From: Deltaproteobacteria bacterium
Lineage (GTDB): Bacteria > Desulfobacterota_B > Binatia > UBA9968
NCBI GenBank assembly: GCA_005879255.1
Contig: VBKY01000571.1
Span: 1 to 7,094, forward strand
Direction of reading: 5' to 3'
DNA: 7,094 nt
Positions 5,747 through 7,094 of this stretch are shown in pieces. Position 1 is the stretch's first letter; each line of letters starts with the position of its first letter. A program made the translations under genes and the position numbers. A model generated the notes under the pieces. The model was not told where the DNA came from, did not search any database, and saw only the letters and a program-made list of their open reading frames with translations.

Positions 5747-6733
5747 TCACTGCAAACCTGCAGCTTTGAGATATTGTAAATCGATGAAGCGCTCCACCGG
5801 CGGCAAAGGCGGCTTGAGCTCGCCGGCCTCGCCCATGACTCGAATGACTTCAGCGAATCCTTTGACGTCGATCTCGCCTTGTTTGGGGACGACGCCCCGA
5901 TCGGGCTCGAAATAGAGAGATAGAGTTTGCCGAGCGATTTCTTCGGATGAGCCGGTTGTGTCGACGACAATGCGGACGACTTCGTCTCGGTGCGCGGGAT
6001 CGCGCATGAAACGGTACGCCGATGCGAGCGCTCGCACATAGCCCACAAGGGCATCCTTGTTCTTTTCGCCCCATGAGCGGCGCACGGCGCTTACGACGAA
6101 TTGAAAGTTGGCCATGGCGTCGGTGGAGACGCCCAGGCGTCGGTAACCCTGGTGCATCAAGAGGAAATCTTCCGGTTGACCGAGCGGCACGGCGTCGCAT
6201 TCGCCTTTTCTGAGACAATCGGCCCGCGCCGGCGTGCCGACCAGCTCTTTGACCTTGAAATCGCCTTCCCTGATACTGTTCATCGCCATGAGTTTGCGCG
6301 TCGAAATCGATATCGTATCGACGGCTAGAGAAAGGCCGACGGTTTTGCCTTTTAGGTCGGCGAAACTCTTGATCTCGGGTTTTACAATCAAGCTATAGAT
6401 CGGCGTTGCCGTCTCGCCGAGAATGGCGACATTGTCGGAACCCTTGAGCACATCCTGAATCAGGTAAGGAGTCGCCGTGCGCGTGATATCGACCGCGCCC
6501 TTATTCAGGGCGACGACCATGTTGGCGGCGCCGCCTTCGATGGGCTGCATTTCGAGATGGATGCCCTCGCGCGCGAAAAAACTTTTCCGTTGTGCAATCG
6601 AGAACTGCAGTGAGGATACGGTTTTGATCGTTGAAGGGATCTGGCCGTAACGGAGCTCAATCGTCTGAGCCCAAGCGGTCTGGAACGGCGCGCTGAAAAG
6701 AACGGCGGCCGCGAATAGAGCAAGCTCCTTCAT
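5747..6733 (-). CDS. ABC transporter substrate-binding protein, NMT1/THI5-like (SsuA/TauA type)
   Basis: A 328-residue exported solute receptor of the type II periplasmic binding fold. The start at 6733 is set by GGGAG eight bases upstream and by the signal peptide that follows: K2, hydrophobic core LALFAAAVLFSAPF, likely cleavage at AWA-Q after residue 22. An in-frame reading 32 codons further upstream would bury the signal and overlap the promoter, so it is rejected. Family landmarks are the RYGQIPS opening strand, SIAQRKSFFAREGIHLE (47-63), GGAANMVVALNKGAVDI (67-83), IKSFADLKGKTVGLS (121-135) and ELVGTPARADCLRKGECDA (163-181). The family binds pyrimidines, sulfonates, nitrate, phthalate and other aromatics; the ligand is not readable. 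No permease or ATPase gene lies alongside, so it is an orphan within the window. Cys173 and Cys179 could form a disulfide in the periplasm. Confidence 0.9.
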   Translation of the reverse strand: MKELALFAAAVLFSAPFQTAWAQTIELRYGQIPSTIKTVSSLQFSIAQRKSFFAREGIHLEMQPIEGGAANMVVALNKGAVDITRTATPYLIQDVLKGSDNVAILGETATPIYSLIVKPEIKSFADLKGKTVGLSLAVDTISISTRKLMAMNSIREGDFKVKELVGTPARADCLRKGECDAVPLGQPEDFLLMHQGYRRLGVSTDAMANFQFVVSAVRRSWGEKNKDALVGYVRALASAYRFMRDPAHRDEVVRIVVDTTGSSEEIARQTLSLYFEPDRGVVPKQGEIDVKGFAEVIRVMGEAGELKPPLPPVERFIDLQYLKAAGLQ

Positions 6734-6772
6734 GAGCGAAACTCCCGACTGAGAATTGGCTTCGAGTTGAGG

Positions 6773-6801
6773 CTTATAACCCAAGCGCGAAACTTTGTCC
6801 A
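6773..6801 (-). promoter_or_regulatory. Sigma70-type promoter of the substrate-binding protein gene
   Basis: On the minus strand TGGACA (6801-6796, five of six to the -35 consensus), a 17-nt spacer, and TATAAG (6778-6773, five of six to the -10). Transcription would begin near 6766 with a leader of about 33 nt containing the GGGAG ribosome binding site. This is the best promoter match in the window. Confidence 0.55.
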
Positions 6802-6816
6802 CGACGACTGTTGTCG
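6802..6816. promoter_or_regulatory. Candidate operator dyad abutting the -35 box
   Basis: CGACGACTGTTGTCG is a 15-bp dyad centred on 6809, with six of seven base pairs symmetric. It ends exactly where the -35 box of the minus-strand promoter begins, and lies 43 bp before the divergent membrane-protein gene. The position fits an activator or repressor site serving one or both genes. No regulator is identified. Confidence 0.3.
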
Positions 6817-6858
6817 CTCGATGCTGCAAGGAAGCCGCATGTCTGGTATATGTAAGCG

Positions 6859-7094
6859 ATGCAAATTCTCCAGGTCACGCTTTGGATGTACGCGACGGCG
6901 CTTCGGCGATCTTTGGAATGCTTGGGTAGGAACTGGGTGGTGAGCTTTGCGCCGGTGGTCTACGGCATCGGGCTGTCCATCATCGGGACGCTGGTCGCTC
7001 CCTTGGGGATTATCGGCGGTTTTCTATATTCGATCGCGAGCGCGGCATGCGCCAGTTCGGCTCTCTTTTTGATCAAGAACATGGTCGAGAGCGG
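6859..7094 (+). CDS. Integral membrane protein, partial (5' end, runs off window)
   Basis: The first 78 codons are open to the end of the window. An in-frame TAA at 6853-6855 makes the ATG at 6859 the first possible start; the Shine-Dalgarno is weak. The N-terminus MQILQVTLWMYATALRRSLECLGRNW is amphipathic and basic. It is followed by a long hydrophobic stretch, about residues 26-72 (VVSFAPVVYGIGL..., LGIIGGFLYSIASAACASSALFL), enough for two membrane segments broken by the Pro-Leu-Gly near 48-50. It then turns polar at KNMVES. I do not recognise a named family; small unnamed membrane proteins with an 'LRRNW...PLGIIGG' pattern occur in environmental genomes (from memory). It is divergent from the substrate-binding protein gene, 125 bp away, and could share regulation. 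Confidence 0.65.
   Translation, partial: MQILQVTLWMYATALRRSLECLGRNWVVSFAPVVYGIGLSIIGTLVAPLGIIGGFLYSIASAACASSALFLIKNMVES

Overview
The window reads as a bacterial chromosome segment from an uncultured or little-studied soil- or sediment-type lineage. The combination of a long UbiD-like decarboxylase, an LLM-class flavin/F420 oxidoreductase, a two-module glyoxalase-like protein and an orphan NMT1/THI5-type substrate-binding protein recalls the accessory gene content of environmental genomes such as Binatota-like 'Deltaproteobacteria', Rokubacteria or Tectomicrobia. That placement is inference: there is no rRNA or phylogenetic marker here. Shine-Dalgarno sequences are good in front of several genes and base composition is moderately GC-rich, with a more AT-rich stretch around 4340-5230.

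Layout. 36-410 (-) is a small exported protein built from two copies of a ~33-residue repeat plus an Arg/Tyr/Gly/Asp tail. 411-730 is non-coding and holds several inverted repeats. 731-1501 (-) VOC/glyoxalase-like protein and 1531-2529 (-) LLM-class oxidoreductase form a probable two-gene operon with a 29-nt gap. Across a divergent promoter region lies 2762-4336 (+), a UbiD-family prFMN-type decarboxylase with an added C-terminal winged-helix-like domain, followed by a probable intrinsic terminator at 4517-4545. 4683-4940 (+) is a small lipoprotein with a SHOCT-like helical pair. 5232-5519 (+) is an unrecognised 95-residue protein preceded by a stretch with mutually exclusive RNA pairings. 5747-6733 (-) is an exported ABC-type substrate-binding protein with a convincing sigma70-type promoter and an adjacent dyad. 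6859-7094 (+) is the start of an unrecognised integral membrane protein that runs off the window.

How the genes may work together (inference): the divergent LLM-VOC and UbiD units could be parts of one catabolic module for an aromatic or unsaturated carboxylic acid, with decarboxylation by UbiD, flavin/F420-dependent oxidation or reduction by the LLM protein, and ring cleavage or rearrangement by the VOC protein. The substrate-binding protein might capture the compound, but no permease, ATPase or UbiX prFMN synthase is present in the window. I found no CRISPR array, tRNA, rRNA, transposase or phage gene. Nothing here can be called a new defence or mobile system; the most distinctive items are the UbiD variant, the repeat-containing secreted protein and the structured intergenic segments.
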